Made by a program: the position numbers and the translations under genes. The notes beneath the pieces are model-generated. The model was given only the letters and a program-made list of their open reading frames with translations, searched no databases and was not told the origin of the DNA. Shown here one piece after another: positions 27,066-37,220 of a DNA stretch of 64,000 nt (position 1 is the stretch's first letter; every line of letters begins with the position of its first letter). The stretch spans positions 1 to 64,000 of the forward strand of contig SVTD01000003.1 of the NCBI GenBank assembly GCA_015063955.1, given 5' to 3'. Source of the DNA: Oscillospiraceae bacterium. GTDB taxonomy: Bacteria > Bacillota > Clostridia > Oscillospirales > CAG-272.

Positions 27066-27694
27066 TGTTTTTTACCGTCTTTATTATAAGCCGCAACTGC
27101 GCGGAGATAGGAAAAAAGCTTTCCGTCCTTCTCAAGATATATCTTGACTCTTCCCGCAGGGGTGCTTGAAATTATCGCTATCTGGTCGGAGACTGACATA
27201 TTTCTGAAATATTTATATTTCACAAGTCTGCGCTCCTTGGCAGATACCTCCTCCCAGGCTTCCTTTTCCTCGGGGAGAGAATAGCAGCATTCTATATCGG
27301 TAAGCTTGATCAGGCACTCCGTTACCCATTCGCCCTTGCCCTGTCTTCTGTCTACTGTAAGCTCAAGCATTTCGGGTGGGACTGCAGTCACAGGGAGCTT
27401 TGCCGCCTCATCATAGCTGATGCCGCCCTCGGGAACGGTCTCCTCGTCATCCTCGTGGTGGAGACTGCTCTTCGGCTTCTGAGATACTCTTATGCTGTAT
27501 CTGAATGCCGTCATCTTATATCTGATAAAAACAAAGAGCATCGCACAAAGCAGCACCATTGCCAGAAGCTGCAAAAAGCCCTGGCCGGGTATAAGCTCAA
27601 CGGCTGAAAACGCAAAGGCAACACCCGCAGAGATAAACAGGCAAAGCACCGCTATCTCGGGGACCTTATTCTTTTGCTTCGGTTCAAAAGTCAT
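27062..27694 (-). CDS. Hypothetical membrane protein
   Basis: MTFEPKQKNKVPEIAVLCLF..., two TM segments. Confidence 0.7.
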   Translation of the reverse strand: MTFEPKQKNKVPEIAVLCLFISAGVAFAFSAVELIPGQGFLQLLAMVLLCAMLFVFIRYKMTAFRYSIRVSQKPKSSLHHEDDEETVPEGGISYDEAAKLPVTAVPPEMLELTVDRRQGKGEWVTECLIKLTDIECCYSLPEEKEAWEEVSAKERRLVKYKYFRNMSVSDQIAIISSTPAGRVKIYLEKDGKLFSYLRAVAAYNKDGKKQ

Positions 27695-27711
27695 ATTTTT
27701 CCTCACTATTG

Positions 27712-27740
27712 AAAAAATGGGAGCCAAGGCTCCCATTTTC
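27712..27740 (-). terminator. Terminator downstream of rpmF
   Basis: minus strand ATGGGAGCC-tt-GGCTCCCATTTTTTC. Confidence 0.7.
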
Positions 27741-27769
27741 ATCATTTTCCATTAACACGAAAAATCAGC

Positions 27770-27955
27770 TTATGCCTCTTCCTTTGCGATTACCTGCTTG
27801 CCGTTGTAATAGCCGCAAGCGCTGCAAACTCTGTGAGAAAGATTGTACTCACCACAGTTGGGGCACTTTGCCATGCCGGGCATGGACAGCTTCCAAACAT
27901 TGGAACGTCTCTTATCTCTGCGTGCCTTGGATACTTTTCTCTTCGGTACTGCCAT
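27770..27955 (-). CDS. rpmF: 50S ribosomal protein bL32
   Basis: [23 protein letters not shown]...[26 protein letters not shown]. Confidence 0.97.
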   Translation of the reverse strand: MAVPKRKVSKARRDKRRSNVWKLSMPGMAKCPNCGEYNLSHRVCSACGYYNGKQVIAKEEA

Positions 27956-28019
27956 CGAAAACACACCTCCTTGAAGACATTAAGGGTTAATTTAAAAATC
28001 TACATCTGCTATTATAACA

Positions 28020-28550
28020 CTACTTATTCATATTTTCAAGTAGTTTTTTAAAAGTTTCCATCCTCGGATCGATTTCTTTTTCTTTTTTGCAGCTGCAATC
28101 GCTGCCGATCTTCTTTCCGCAGACGGAGCACAGGCCCGGACAGTCCTCATCGCAGAGGTGATAAACGGGAAGCTCGAGAGACAGCTCCTCAATTATATCT
28201 CTGTCAAAATCTATACCGCCCTCTTTGACTGTGAGCATCTCATCCTCGTCCACACCCTCAAGAACGGAACGGTTGAGAGTTACGACGCGCTCAAAGACAA
28301 ACTCTGCCCTGCCGAAAATATCTGCAAGACATCTGTCGCAAACGGTTCTGTAGCCTACACTGACGTCAGCCGTAAGGCTCATATATCCGTCCTTATCCGT
28401 GATCCTACCCTTTACGCTGATATCCTCCGTAAGAGCGATCTCCTCGGATATATCGGGGGCATCGGGAACAGACTCGGGTGCGACAGTAAAGTCAAAGCTT
28501 ATAACAGGGACTCTTCTGTTGAGAATTGGTGTAAGATCTATCTTCATCAT
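28020..28550 (-). CDS. YceD/DUF177 family protein
   Basis: CDRCLADIFGRAEFVFERVV...LPVYHLCDEDCPGLCSVCGKKIGSDCSC; adjacent to rpmF. Confidence 0.9.
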   Translation of the reverse strand: MMKIDLTPILNRRVPVISFDFTVAPESVPDAPDISEEIALTEDISVKGRITDKDGYMSLTADVSVGYRTVCDRCLADIFGRAEFVFERVVTLNRSVLEGVDEDEMLTVKEGGIDFDRDIIEELSLELPVYHLCDEDCPGLCSVCGKKIGSDCSCKKEKEIDPRMETFKKLLENMNK

Positions 28551-28803
28551 TTTTCTCCCTTCAAGATTCCTGCAATTGATTATTATATATGTATTCTTTC
28601 CGATTGTCAATGATAAAAACGAAAATATTTCCCTATATTTTTGATTCTTTCTTATAAAAAAACTATTGAATCTGAAAGTAGGGTTTGTTATAATGAAATG
28701 TGATGAAAAATCCCGTTTTTTCAGGTATAGTATTTTGTATTCAGAAGCCCCGTCGGGCTGTACTGCTTTTTATGCCGCTCCGTGCGGCGGAATGGAGGTA
28801 TTA

Positions 28804-29385
28804 ATGAAGCTCGGAAAAATTCTGAAAATATGCTTCATTTCGATGCTCGTGATCTTTCTGTCATTTATTGCCATTCGTATTTTCATGAGCTCGGACAGAT
28901 CCTGCCTTGATTCCGTATTCCCCACAGATGCGGCAAAGACAGCCTACGAAAGCTATGGAGAAAGCGCGTTCACAACGAATCCCATCCCCTCTGATATGAG
29001 CGCCGACGGCTATTTCACAGCCTATGCCCTCGCTTACTGCGAAAGCGAAAAAGAGCTACAGATAACCGTTCGATACAACGAAAGCCTCCCTGAAAATTAT
29101 CTCATAGGCTCAGACCCGGATAAGTATTACTTTGAGCTTCGCGATGCTGAGGGAAACACCGTTTCAAGCTCCCGTACCGTTGATACCAAAGACCGGTACT
29201 TCTACCGTCATCTGCGCCTTGCATTTTCCGACGTTGAGAGCGACAGCGAGCTTTATCTTTTCCTCATCTGTGAGGAATGTGCTTACCCCGCAGACCACAC
29301 CGACGGCATTCTCGTCCGTCATCCTTCACTTGAATCCAAGCACTTAAAGCTTTCAAAAAACGAAAAATCCGCCCTTTCAGAATAA
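28804..29385 (+). CDS. Hypothetical secreted/membrane-anchored protein
   Basis: MKLGKILKICFISMLVIFLSFIAIRIFM N-terminal TM; RBS GGAGGTATTA before ATG 28804. Confidence 0.65.
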   Translation: MKLGKILKICFISMLVIFLSFIAIRIFMSSDRSCLDSVFPTDAAKTAYESYGESAFTTNPIPSDMSADGYFTAYALAYCESEKELQITVRYNESLPENYLIGSDPDKYYFELRDAEGNTVSSSRTVDTKDRYFYRHLRLAFSDVESDSELYLFLICEECAYPADHTDGILVRHPSLESKHLKLSKNEKSALSE

Positions 29386-29396
29386 AAGTAAAAAAT

Positions 29397-31487
29397 ATGA
29401 AAAGTATTAACGTACCCGAAATATTCGCAAGCCTCGTTTTTAACGAGACCGTTATGCAGGAGCGTCTCCCTGCCGATATTTACGAAATAGTAAAAAAGAC
29501 TCTTACCGTGGGTAAGAGAATGACACTTGAAGTAGCAAACGTAGTTGCCGACGCAATGAAGGACTGGGCAATAGAAAACGGCGCCACCCACTATACCCAT
29601 TGGTTCCAGCCTATGACCGGAATTACCGCAGAAAAGCACGACAGCTTCATTTCTCCTACCTCCGACGGCAAGGTGATAATGGAGTTTTCAGGCAAGGCGC
29701 TGGTTCGCGGTGAATCTGACGCATCCTCCTTCCCCTCCGGCGGCATCCGCTCCACCTTCGAGGCCCGCGGCTACACAGCCTGGGACCCCACCTCCTACGC
29801 CTTTATCAAGGACGGTACCCTTTGTATCCCCACAGCCTTCTGCTCCTACGGCGGCGAGGCCCTTGACCAGAAGACTCCTCTTCTTCGCTCGATGGAGACT
29901 CTTTCAAAGCAGACCGTTCGCATCCTGAAGCTTTTCGGCCACGAGGATATTACGAACGTAAAGGCCACCGTTGGTGCCGAGCAGGAGTACTTCCTTATCT
30001 CAAAGGAGGTGTTTGAAAAGAGAAAGGACCTTATCTACACGGGCAGAACTCTTTTCGGACAGAAGCCTCCCAAGGGTCAGGAGCTTGACGACCACTATTC
30101 CGGCAGTCTTAAATCCCCCGTTGCGGCTTATATGAAGGACCTTGACGAAACCCTCTGGAAAATGGGAGTTCTCTCAAAAACGAAGCACAACGAGGCGGCT
30201 CCCGCACAGCACGAGCTTGCCCCCATATTCTCAAGCGCCAACGTTGCCGTTGACCAGAACCAGATAACCATGGAAATGATGAAGAAGGTTGCCGACCGCC
30301 ACGGTATGGTCTGCCTTCTCCACGAAAAGCCTTTCGCAGGCGTTAACGGAAGCGGCAAGCACAATAACTGGTCTCTTACGGCAAACACGGGACTCAATCT
30401 TCTTGAGCCCGGTGACACTCCTCACGAAAACGCTCAGTTCCTTCTGATGCTTGTTGCCACCGTGAAGGCTGTTGACGATTATCAGGAAATGATGCGTATC
30501 TCCGTTGCCGATGCAGGAAACGACCTGCGTCTGGGCGCAGCAGAGGCACCTCCTGCAATTATGTCCATCTTCCTTGGTGATGAGCTTACAGAGATCCTTG
30601 AATCCATCGAGGAGGGCAGACCATACGACGCCCGCGACACCGTTCAGATGAAGATCGGCGTTCACGCCCTGCCAAAGTTCCCCAAGGATAATACCGACAG
30701 AAACCGTACGAGCCCCTTTGCCTTTACCGGTAACAAATTCGAGTTCCGTATGGCAGGCTCATCCCAGTCTATCGCAACTGCAAACGCAGTTCTCAACACA
30801 GCCTTTGCAGAGGTTATCCGTCAGTTTGCAGATATCCTTGAAAATGCTGATAATTTCAACGAAACACTCCACAATCTTATCAAGGATACCATAAAAAACC
30901 ACAAGCGCATCATCTTTAACGGTAACGGATATGACGATAAATGGGTCAAGGAGGCAGAGGAGCGCGGTCTTGCAAATCTGAGAGCCACACCCGATGCCCT
31001 TCCCCATATGCTTGACCGAAAAAATATCGAGCTTTTCTCCCGCCACGGAGTTTTCTCCGAGGATGAAATGCGCGCACGCCTTGAAATACAGCTTGAAAAC
31101 TATACGAAGATCATTCATATAGAAGCGCTGACGATGCTTGATATGGCACGCCACGATATTCTTCCCGCCGCAAGCGACTACGCCGCGCGCATAGCAAAGA
31201 ACGCAGAGCTTAAATCAAAATACGGCTCCTGCGAGGCAGAAAAGAAGCTTCTTTCAAAGCTCTCCTCTCTGACAGACTCCTTCTATGGAAATATCGAGCG
31301 CCTTGAAGCAGCATGCGCTGAGGGCGAAAAGAATATCGGAAATCCTGATAACGCCTCCTTCTACAAAAACGAGGTCATCTCGGCAATGGAAGCACTCCGC
31401 GCCGACGGAGACGCCCTTGAGGAGCTTTGCGACGCATCCCTCTGGCCCTTCCCCTCCTACGGCGAAATGCTTTTCTCCATCAAATAA
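29397..31487 (+). CDS. glnN: Glutamine synthetase type III
   Basis: GSIII features: THYTHWFQPMTGITAEKHDSF, GAEQEYFLI, HNEAAPAQHELAPIF, HEKPFAGVNGSGKHNNWS. Confidence 0.97.
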   Translation: MKSINVPEIFASLVFNETVMQERLPADIYEIVKKTLTVGKRMTLEVANVVADAMKDWAIENGATHYTHWFQPMTGITAEKHDSFISPTSDGKVIMEFSGKALVRGESDASSFPSGGIRSTFEARGYTAWDPTSYAFIKDGTLCIPTAFCSYGGEALDQKTPLLRSMETLSKQTVRILKLFGHEDITNVKATVGAEQEYFLISKEVFEKRKDLIYTGRTLFGQKPPKGQELDDHYSGSLKSPVAAYMKDLDETLWKMGVLSKTKHNEAAPAQHELAPIFSSANVAVDQNQITMEMMKKVADRHGMVCLLHEKPFAGVNGSGKHNNWSLTANTGLNLLEPGDTPHENAQFLLMLVATVKAVDDYQEMMRISVADAGNDLRLGAAEAPPAIMSIFLGDELTEILESIEEGRPYDARDTVQMKIGVHALPKFPKDNTDRNRTSPFAFTGNKFEFRMAGSSQSIATANAVLNTAFAEVIRQFADILENADNFNETLHNLIKDTIKNHKRIIFNGNGYDDKWVKEAEERGLANLRATPDALPHMLDRKNIELFSRHGVFSEDEMRARLEIQLENYTKIIHIEALTMLDMARHDILPAASDYAARIAKNAELKSKYGSCEAEKKLLSKLSSLTDSFYGNIERLEAACAEGEKNIGNPDNASFYKNEVISAMEALRADGDALEELCDASLWPFPSYGEMLFSIK

Positions 31488-31496
31488 TCATCACAT

Positions 31497-31533
31497 AACA
31501 CCGCAGGAATTGACATTCTGCGGTGTTTATTTT
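31497..31533 (+). terminator. Rho-independent terminator
   Basis: AACACCGCAG-gaattgacatt-CTGCGGTGTTTATTTT. Confidence 0.7.
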
Positions 31534-31568
31534 ATAATAGAGTATAAAGCGAAAAAGGAGGTACCGTA

Positions 31569-31988
31569 ATGCTTGAACTGTCTTGCGGAACTGTACCGTT
31601 TAAAATAAAGGATAATACCGTTTATTATCTCCTGATAGAAGGAAAGCCCTTCGGATACGTCGGTTTTCCCAAGGGCCATATGGAGGCAGGAGAAACAGAA
31701 GAAGAAACTGCCATCCGCGAAACCTATGAGGAAACCAGCATCACAGCAAACATTATCGATGGCTTCAAGGGCCATACCCACTACCGCCTTTCAAACGGAA
31801 ACGAAAAAAAGGTCGTTTATTTTCTCTGCGATTTTTCAGGCCAGACCCCGAAGCATAACGAATCCTTCGAGGATTTCTATTACCATATAAAGCCCTTTGA
31901 TAAGGCATACAGCGCCCTCAGATTTGAAAGCGACAGGGCAGTGCTGAAGGCAGCCGATGAATATATCAGAAAGAATATTTTAAAATAA
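31569..31988 (+). CDS. NUDIX hydrolase
   Basis: GFPKGHMEAGETEEETAIRETYEETSI NUDIX box. Confidence 0.95.
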   Translation: MLELSCGTVPFKIKDNTVYYLLIEGKPFGYVGFPKGHMEAGETEEETAIRETYEETSITANIIDGFKGHTHYRLSNGNEKKVVYFLCDFSGQTPKHNESFEDFYYHIKPFDKAYSALRFESDRAVLKAADEYIRKNILK

Positions 31989-32015
31989 ATCATTCAGAAA
32001 CCGGGAGAACTGAAA

Positions 32016-33122
32016 ATGAAAAAGCTTGGATTCGGACTTATGAGACTTCCCCTCCTTGAGGACGGAAAAACTATTGATATTGAAAGAGTAAAGGCTATGG
32101 CGGACAGCTTTATGGAGGCAGGCTTTACTTATTTTGATACTGCCGCCCCCTATCACGGCGGCGAAAGCGAGGTCGCCTTCAGAGAGGCGGTTGCAAAGCG
32201 CTATCCCCGCGATTCTTATATCCTTGCCGATAAGCTGAGCCTTTTTAAGATCGGCTCCGCTGAAGATATCCCCCCTTTCTTTGATAATCAGCTCACCGCC
32301 CTCGGGGTCGATTACATCGATTATTATCTCGTTCACGCTCTCGGTGCCGACCGCCACGAAACGGCAAAATCCTACGGGGTTTACGAGTTCGTTCAGGAAA
32401 AGAAGAAAGAGGGAAAGGTGCGTCACGTAGGCTTTTCCTTCCACGACTCCCCCGAGGTGCTTGACCGCATCCTTACGGAGCAGCCTGAAATGGAATTCGT
32501 TCAGCTCCAGATCAATTATCTTGACTGGCTTGACGAGGGAGTTCGGGCAAAGGACTGCTACGAGGTCGCAAGAAAGCACAAAAAGCCCGTCATCGTTATG
32601 GAGCCCGTCAAGGGCGGCGCCCTTGCAAGCGTCTCCCCCGATGCCGCTTCTCTTTTCAAAGGTGCCCGTCCCGACCTTTCCTGCGCAGGCTGGGCTATCA
32701 GCTACGCCGCAAGCCTTGAGGGTGTGTTTATGGTCCTTTCCGGTATGTCTACAGAGGATCAGATGGCAGAGAATATCGGCTTTATGAAGGATTTCGTGCC
32801 CTTCTCTGCCGAGGAGCTTGCCCTTTCAGAAAGGGCGGCAGAGATCGTCAAGAACGATAACGCTATCCCCTGCACAGCCTGCCGCTACTGCACCGACGAC
32901 TGCCCCCAAAAGATCGCGATACCCGATATTTTCAAAACCTATAACAATTTCCGCCGCTTCCAAAGCTCAAATCTCGACGGCGCAAAATGGCGCTATAATT
33001 CCGTAACCGAAAACGGTGGCAAAGCATCCGCCTGCATCGGATGCGGACTCTGCGAGTCCGTCTGCCCCCAGCACATCGATATAAGAGCCGCTCTTCAGTC
33101 AATCAGCGAAATATTTGAATAA
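32016..33122 (+). CDS. Aldo/keto reductase with C-terminal 4Fe-4S domain
   Basis: AKR fold motifs (GFGLMRLPL, YFDTAAPYHGGESE) plus CTACRYCTDDCPQ and CIGCGLCESVCPQ. Confidence 0.94.
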   Translation: MKKLGFGLMRLPLLEDGKTIDIERVKAMADSFMEAGFTYFDTAAPYHGGESEVAFREAVAKRYPRDSYILADKLSLFKIGSAEDIPPFFDNQLTALGVDYIDYYLVHALGADRHETAKSYGVYEFVQEKKKEGKVRHVGFSFHDSPEVLDRILTEQPEMEFVQLQINYLDWLDEGVRAKDCYEVARKHKKPVIVMEPVKGGALASVSPDAASLFKGARPDLSCAGWAISYAASLEGVFMVLSGMSTEDQMAENIGFMKDFVPFSAEELALSERAAEIVKNDNAIPCTACRYCTDDCPQKIAIPDIFKTYNNFRRFQSSNLDGAKWRYNSVTENGGKASACIGCGLCESVCPQHIDIRAALQSISEIFE

Positions 33123-33123
33123 C

Positions 33124-33155
33124 AAAAGGAATCCGCCTCGGCGGATTCCTTTTGT
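33124..33155 (+). terminator. Rho-independent terminator
   Basis: AAAAGGAATCCGCC-t-CGGCGGATTCCTTTTG. Confidence 0.75.
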
Positions 33156-33157
33156 TA

Positions 33158-33473
33158 TTCAAATTCGGGTTTATCGGGGAGGAGGAACGGTCGCTTTTTT
33201 TGAAAAAAAGCTCCGCAAAAAACTTCAACAAAACAAAGATAGCGAAAAGGCAAAAACCAACGCTTTAGGATAAAAAACCGAAAATAAACTTGTTCATTTT
33301 CGGTTTTTTACCCTAAAGCGTGGCTGGCGCTGTAAGCGCCGCAGGGCTTTGCCCTGCAACTTTTGCCTTGTAAACTTCAGCTACACCAATAGTTCAAAGT
33401 TTTTTGAGAGTTCAGAGAACTTTTTTCCAAAAAAAGTTCTTTGCATCAACCCACCGATAAACCCGAATTTGAA
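33158..33473. repeat. MITE-like element, copy A
   Basis: Perfect 20-bp terminal inverted repeats TTCAAATTCGGGTTTATCGG / CCGATAAACCCGAATTTGAA; internal hairpins; inverted homologous copy at 61681-62012. Confidence 0.82.
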
Positions 33474-33562
33474 GATTGTGGCGGACTGTAATTTTTACTA
33501 CTTGCACATATAGAAAAAATATGTTATTATAAAGGGTAAACTATAGAAAGGTAGGTGTTCGT

Positions 33563-34759
33563 ATGTACGGAGAGCTGCAGAAAAAGCTTGGCATCTATAT
33601 CCACATTCCCTTTTGTCGCACAAAATGCGCTTACTGCGACTTTTATTCCTTCATTCCCAAGAGTGAGGGCATATACGAGCGCTATACCGACGCCGTCATT
33701 GCCCATATGGAGGCTTACCGCGAGGCGGCGCGCGACCGACTGCCCGATTCCGTCTACATCGGCGGCGGCACTCCCACCGCTATGCCCATAGAGCAGCTGC
33801 TGAGGATAGTCCGTGCGGTAAAGAAAAACTTCAAGCTTTCAAAGAATACTGAGTTCACCGTTGAGGTGAATCCCAAAACTGCAGACGCAAAGACCTTCCG
33901 CGCCCTTCGCCGTGCGGGAGTAAACCGAATAAGCATCGGTCTGCAGTCTGCTGATGCCGCAGAGCTGAAGGCACTCACCCGCACTCATTCGAGAGTGGAT
34001 TTTGAGGAATGCTTCATGGATGCAAGGGCGGCGAAAATACAGAATATAAGCGTTGACCTTATGTTCGGCATCCCCAATCAGACTACTCAGACTCTGCTTT
34101 CATCCATAGACTACGTAACGAGGCTCCATCCCGACCATATCTCTCTGTACGATCTCAAGATCGAGGAGGGCACCCCCCTTGCCCGCATTGCATCAAGGCT
34201 CGTCCTTCCCGATGAGGATACGGAGTTTGAGATGTATACAAACGCCATCAGAATGCTTGAAAAGCGTGGCTACAAGCAGTATGAGATATCGAATTTTGCC
34301 CGCCCCGGCAAGATGAGCCGCCATAATCTGAAATACTGGAACTGCGAGGAATATCTGGGATTCGGCCCCGGAGCTTATTCCTATTTCAACTCCACCCGCT
34401 TCTCCTTTGTACGCAGCATTGAGGCGTATATAAAGGGAGTCGCCGACCCTCAGAGCCGCGTGAATCTCACGGTGGGACTTGAGGAGATCAGCGGCAGAGC
34501 ACAGCTCGGAGAATATATAATGCTTGGACTCAGGCTTAACGAGGGGATCTCGATTTCCGAGGTTTCAAGACGCTACGGCGTGGATTTTGCCTCCCTTTAC
34601 GGAAAAAAGGCAGATAAGTATATCAAATACGGCTATATGGTCTGCAAGGGTGACCGCGTATACCTGACGCCCTCGGGAATGTTTATATCGAACTACATAC
34701 TTTCCGATCTTCTTTCCTTCGAGGATCTTGGAGCGCTTTCCCCTGCGGGAAGGTTTTAA
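33563..34759 (+). CDS. hemW: HemW-like radical SAM protein (oxygen-independent coproporphyrinogen III oxidase family)
   Basis: IYIHIPFCRTKCAYCDFYSF, YIGGGTPTAMP, RISIGLQSADAAELKALTRTH motifs. Confidence 0.95.
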   Translation: MYGELQKKLGIYIHIPFCRTKCAYCDFYSFIPKSEGIYERYTDAVIAHMEAYREAARDRLPDSVYIGGGTPTAMPIEQLLRIVRAVKKNFKLSKNTEFTVEVNPKTADAKTFRALRRAGVNRISIGLQSADAAELKALTRTHSRVDFEECFMDARAAKIQNISVDLMFGIPNQTTQTLLSSIDYVTRLHPDHISLYDLKIEEGTPLARIASRLVLPDEDTEFEMYTNAIRMLEKRGYKQYEISNFARPGKMSRHNLKYWNCEEYLGFGPGAYSYFNSTRFSFVRSIEAYIKGVADPQSRVNLTVGLEEISGRAQLGEYIMLGLRLNEGISISEVSRRYGVDFASLYGKKADKYIKYGYMVCKGDRVYLTPSGMFISNYILSDLLSFEDLGALSPAGRF

Positions 34760-34790
34760 AAAAGGACTGCCTGGGCAGTCCTTTTTTAAG
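34758..34790 (+). terminator. Rho-independent terminator
   Basis: AAAAAAGGACTGCC-tg-GGCAGTCCTTTTTT. Confidence 0.8.
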
Positions 34791-35100
34791 TTAATGAAAA
34801 TATAAGCTGTGTGACGTACGCTACGGCGCAGGAGGAAAGTGCTACAACGATGAGCGATCGCTCAAAATACGCCAGAACAAAGGCGCACACCGTGCCTGCG
34901 GCGGCACCGACAAAGCTTCCCGTTGAGTAGAATATCCACGGGATAGTCATAGCACCCAGAACCGCGTAGGGAATATAATAGAAAAAGCTTTTTAGAAATG
35001 GGTTTTTTATCTTTTTTCTGAAAAGCGTGAAGGGCAACATCCTTATAAGATACGTCGTCAGCGCCATTACGAGGATATACAAAAGGAGCTTAACCGTCAT
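34786..35100 (-). CDS. azlD: Branched-chain amino acid transport protein AzlD
   Basis: TYLIRMLPFTLFRKKIKNPFLKSFFYYIPYAVLGAMTIPWIFYSTGS; paired with azlC. Confidence 0.93.
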   Translation of the reverse strand: MTVKLLLYILVMALTTYLIRMLPFTLFRKKIKNPFLKSFFYYIPYAVLGAMTIPWIFYSTGSFVGAAAGTVCAFVLAYFERSLIVVALSSCAVAYVTQLIFSLT

Positions 35101-35815
35101 TCTCGCAGTCCTCCTTTACGGGAAAGATAAGAGCTGCCACAGCGGCGGCAAGAAGGGCGCAGATGATTATTGCAAAGCCCTGAGTAATAAATGAAAACCA
35201 TTTCACGTATTTTATCAGGCAGCTTACGGCGGCGGCAAGGACTACCGCAAAAAGTATGCCGCAGTCCCGCTTTGCAGGAGGCACTATGATGGCTACGAAC
35301 ATTCCGTATATGGCAATTCCCAGTGCCGATGAAATATCGGCGGGAAGAAGGGAGCCTGCAACGGCGCCGAGAAGTGTTCCCGCCGCCCAGCCCAGGTAGG
35401 GCAAAAGCCCGAGGCCGTACATATACCGCGTATTGACCCCTCCCGTTTTTGAAGAGGAAACGGCGTATATCTCGTCAGTTATGAAAAACGCAACTGCCAT
35501 TCTGTGCAGAGTTGAAAAGGTATCGTCAAGCTTTTGCGTGAGAGAAAGCCCCATGAGAGAATACCTGAGATTTATTATGAGCTGGGTCATTATCATCTCG
35601 ATAATGGCGCCCGATGCGGCTATTACCGAAAGCCCCGCCACCTGACCGGCGGAGGTCAGATTCGTCATTGATATGAGAAGCGCCGGAAGGGTCTCAAGCC
35701 CCTTTGCCACGGCACTTATGCCGAATCCGAAGGATACGGAAAGATAGCCGAGGGCTATGGGAAGTCCGTCCCGAAGTCCGTTTCTGAATTTAAGCTTTGA
35801 TGCGCGAATTTCCAT
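35090..35815 (-). CDS. azlC: Branched-chain amino acid ABC-type permease AzlC family
   Basis: GLRDGLPIALGYLSVSFGFGISAVAKGL, SMTNLTSAGQVAGL, NLRYSLMGLSLTQKL. Confidence 0.94.
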   Translation of the reverse strand: MEIRASKLKFRNGLRDGLPIALGYLSVSFGFGISAVAKGLETLPALLISMTNLTSAGQVAGLSVIAASGAIIEMIMTQLIINLRYSLMGLSLTQKLDDTFSTLHRMAVAFFITDEIYAVSSSKTGGVNTRYMYGLGLLPYLGWAAGTLLGAVAGSLLPADISSALGIAIYGMFVAIIVPPAKRDCGILFAVVLAAAVSCLIKYVKWFSFITQGFAIIICALLAAAVAALIFPVKEDCENDG

Positions 35816-35830
35816 GATATTGCCGATTTT

Positions 35831-36877
35831 TTACTCCTTACCGAGGGTTGCGCGCCGCTTGCTTTCGATCCATCTGCGGCGCATTGCTATGCTGTTTTTC
35901 GTAAGGGACCACATTCCCATCATTACCGCGTACTGAACGCAAAGCTGGATCGCAACGAATACTGCCACGTCCACAAATCCTTCAAACTCCGTTACGAGGG
36001 TTGCGATAATGCACAGGGGAATGGGCAGAAGGAAATAGAAAAGGCGGGTCTTTTCACCTTTTTCGCATTCCTTTTCCTGCATATCCAAAAATTCCTCCCA
36101 TGTCAGAGATGCTTTTCCCTTTTTGGCTCTTTTGCGGTTCTTTGACTCGAATATCCTCTCCATCTCATTTGCAAAGGCCGCATCCGTTTCGTTTGTCATC
36201 ACGTCTGACATTTTTATGCTTTTGCGTCCGTCTTCTTTTTTTCTTTTGTGATTCAGGATAAAGTACAAAACAAGGAAGGCCAGGCATACGGCGCCGACGA
36301 TCCAGAGAGGAACCGATACTTCACTAAAGGGACTGAAAAATATTATCAAAAGACATATCCCAAGGGATACGGCCGCCGCAGCGTACCACACTGCCCGGAA
36401 TGCCGAAAGGCTCAGCCTTTTTCTTTTGAACATCATAGCCCTCACCGCCATTCCGCAAGCCTCGCTGATCGCAACGGATATAAGGATCGCAAGAAACAGT
36501 CCGCCGTAATCGTATTCTCCCGTGGCGGTAAAGAAGCTTACCTTTGAATAGTCGGCAAACAGAAGATCAAGGATAACGAATATAAGCTCGATTATGAAAA
36601 ACACCTTCAGCGAATCGAGAAATCTGAGTATCTTATTCCTGATGCCCATATCAGAGCAGAAGGTGCGGGAAAACTCCTCAACGCTTCTGCCCACTATCTT
36701 TTCAGCAGGCTTGCCCTCCTCCTGAGCCGTGAGAAAGACCTCAACAAGCTGCAATAGCCTTTCCTCCTTTGAAGGCTCGTCGATGTAAAGGGAATTTACG
36801 TAAAGCTCCACCTCTGAAAAAACGGAAATGTAGCTGCCCTTTAATTTATCTTTATAAAACAAATAGCTGTCCTTCAT
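35831..36877 (-). CDS. DUF1048-like membrane protein
   Basis: Overlaps the 3' end of a PadR gene by 4 nt; N-terminal helical region followed by TM helices. Confidence 0.65.
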   Translation of the reverse strand: MKDSYLFYKDKLKGSYISVFSEVELYVNSLYIDEPSKEERLLQLVEVFLTAQEEGKPAEKIVGRSVEEFSRTFCSDMGIRNKILRFLDSLKVFFIIELIFVILDLLFADYSKVSFFTATGEYDYGGLFLAILISVAISEACGMAVRAMMFKRKRLSLSAFRAVWYAAAAVSLGICLLIIFFSPFSEVSVPLWIVGAVCLAFLVLYFILNHKRKKEDGRKSIKMSDVMTNETDAAFANEMERIFESKNRKRAKKGKASLTWEEFLDMQEKECEKGEKTRLFYFLLPIPLCIIATLVTEFEGFVDVAVFVAIQLCVQYAVMMGMWSLTKNSIAMRRRWIESKRRATLGKE

Positions 36878-37203
36878 TTTTCTTCCTCCGTTGTCAATAC
36901 CTTTTCACAAGCTCCCGTGATTCTGTTATAGCTCTCCCTGAAAGAAAGAAGCGCCTCCCTGCCCTCGCCCGTAACGGAATAATATTTTCTTACGGGGCCG
37001 AAGGGTGATTTTTCACGGCGGCAGGAAATATAACCCCGCTTTTCAAGTCGGGTAAGAACGGGATAGAGAGTACCCTCGAAAAGATCCTCGAAGCCGCTCC
37101 TCTGAAGCTCGTCAAGTATAAGATAGCCGTAGGTCTCGCCCCTTGCAATGACCGAGAGAACACAGCCCTCAAGTATTCCTCTCAAAAGCTGAGAATCATC
37201 CAT
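36874..37203 (-). CDS. PadR family transcriptional regulator
   Basis: DSQLLRGILEGCVLSVIARGETYGYLILDELQRSGFEDLFEGTLYPVLTRLEKRGYI; ATG 37203 preferred. Confidence 0.93.
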   Translation of the reverse strand: MDDSQLLRGILEGCVLSVIARGETYGYLILDELQRSGFEDLFEGTLYPVLTRLEKRGYISCRREKSPFGPVRKYYSVTGEGREALLSFRESYNRITGACEKVLTTEEEK

Positions 37204-37220
37204 TTCTTCATCCCCTTCCG

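Noticed and set aside
33158-33473. Possible CRISPR-like or tandem repeat
   Set aside because: Palindromic dispersed element without regular direct repeats and spacers; no cas genes in the window.
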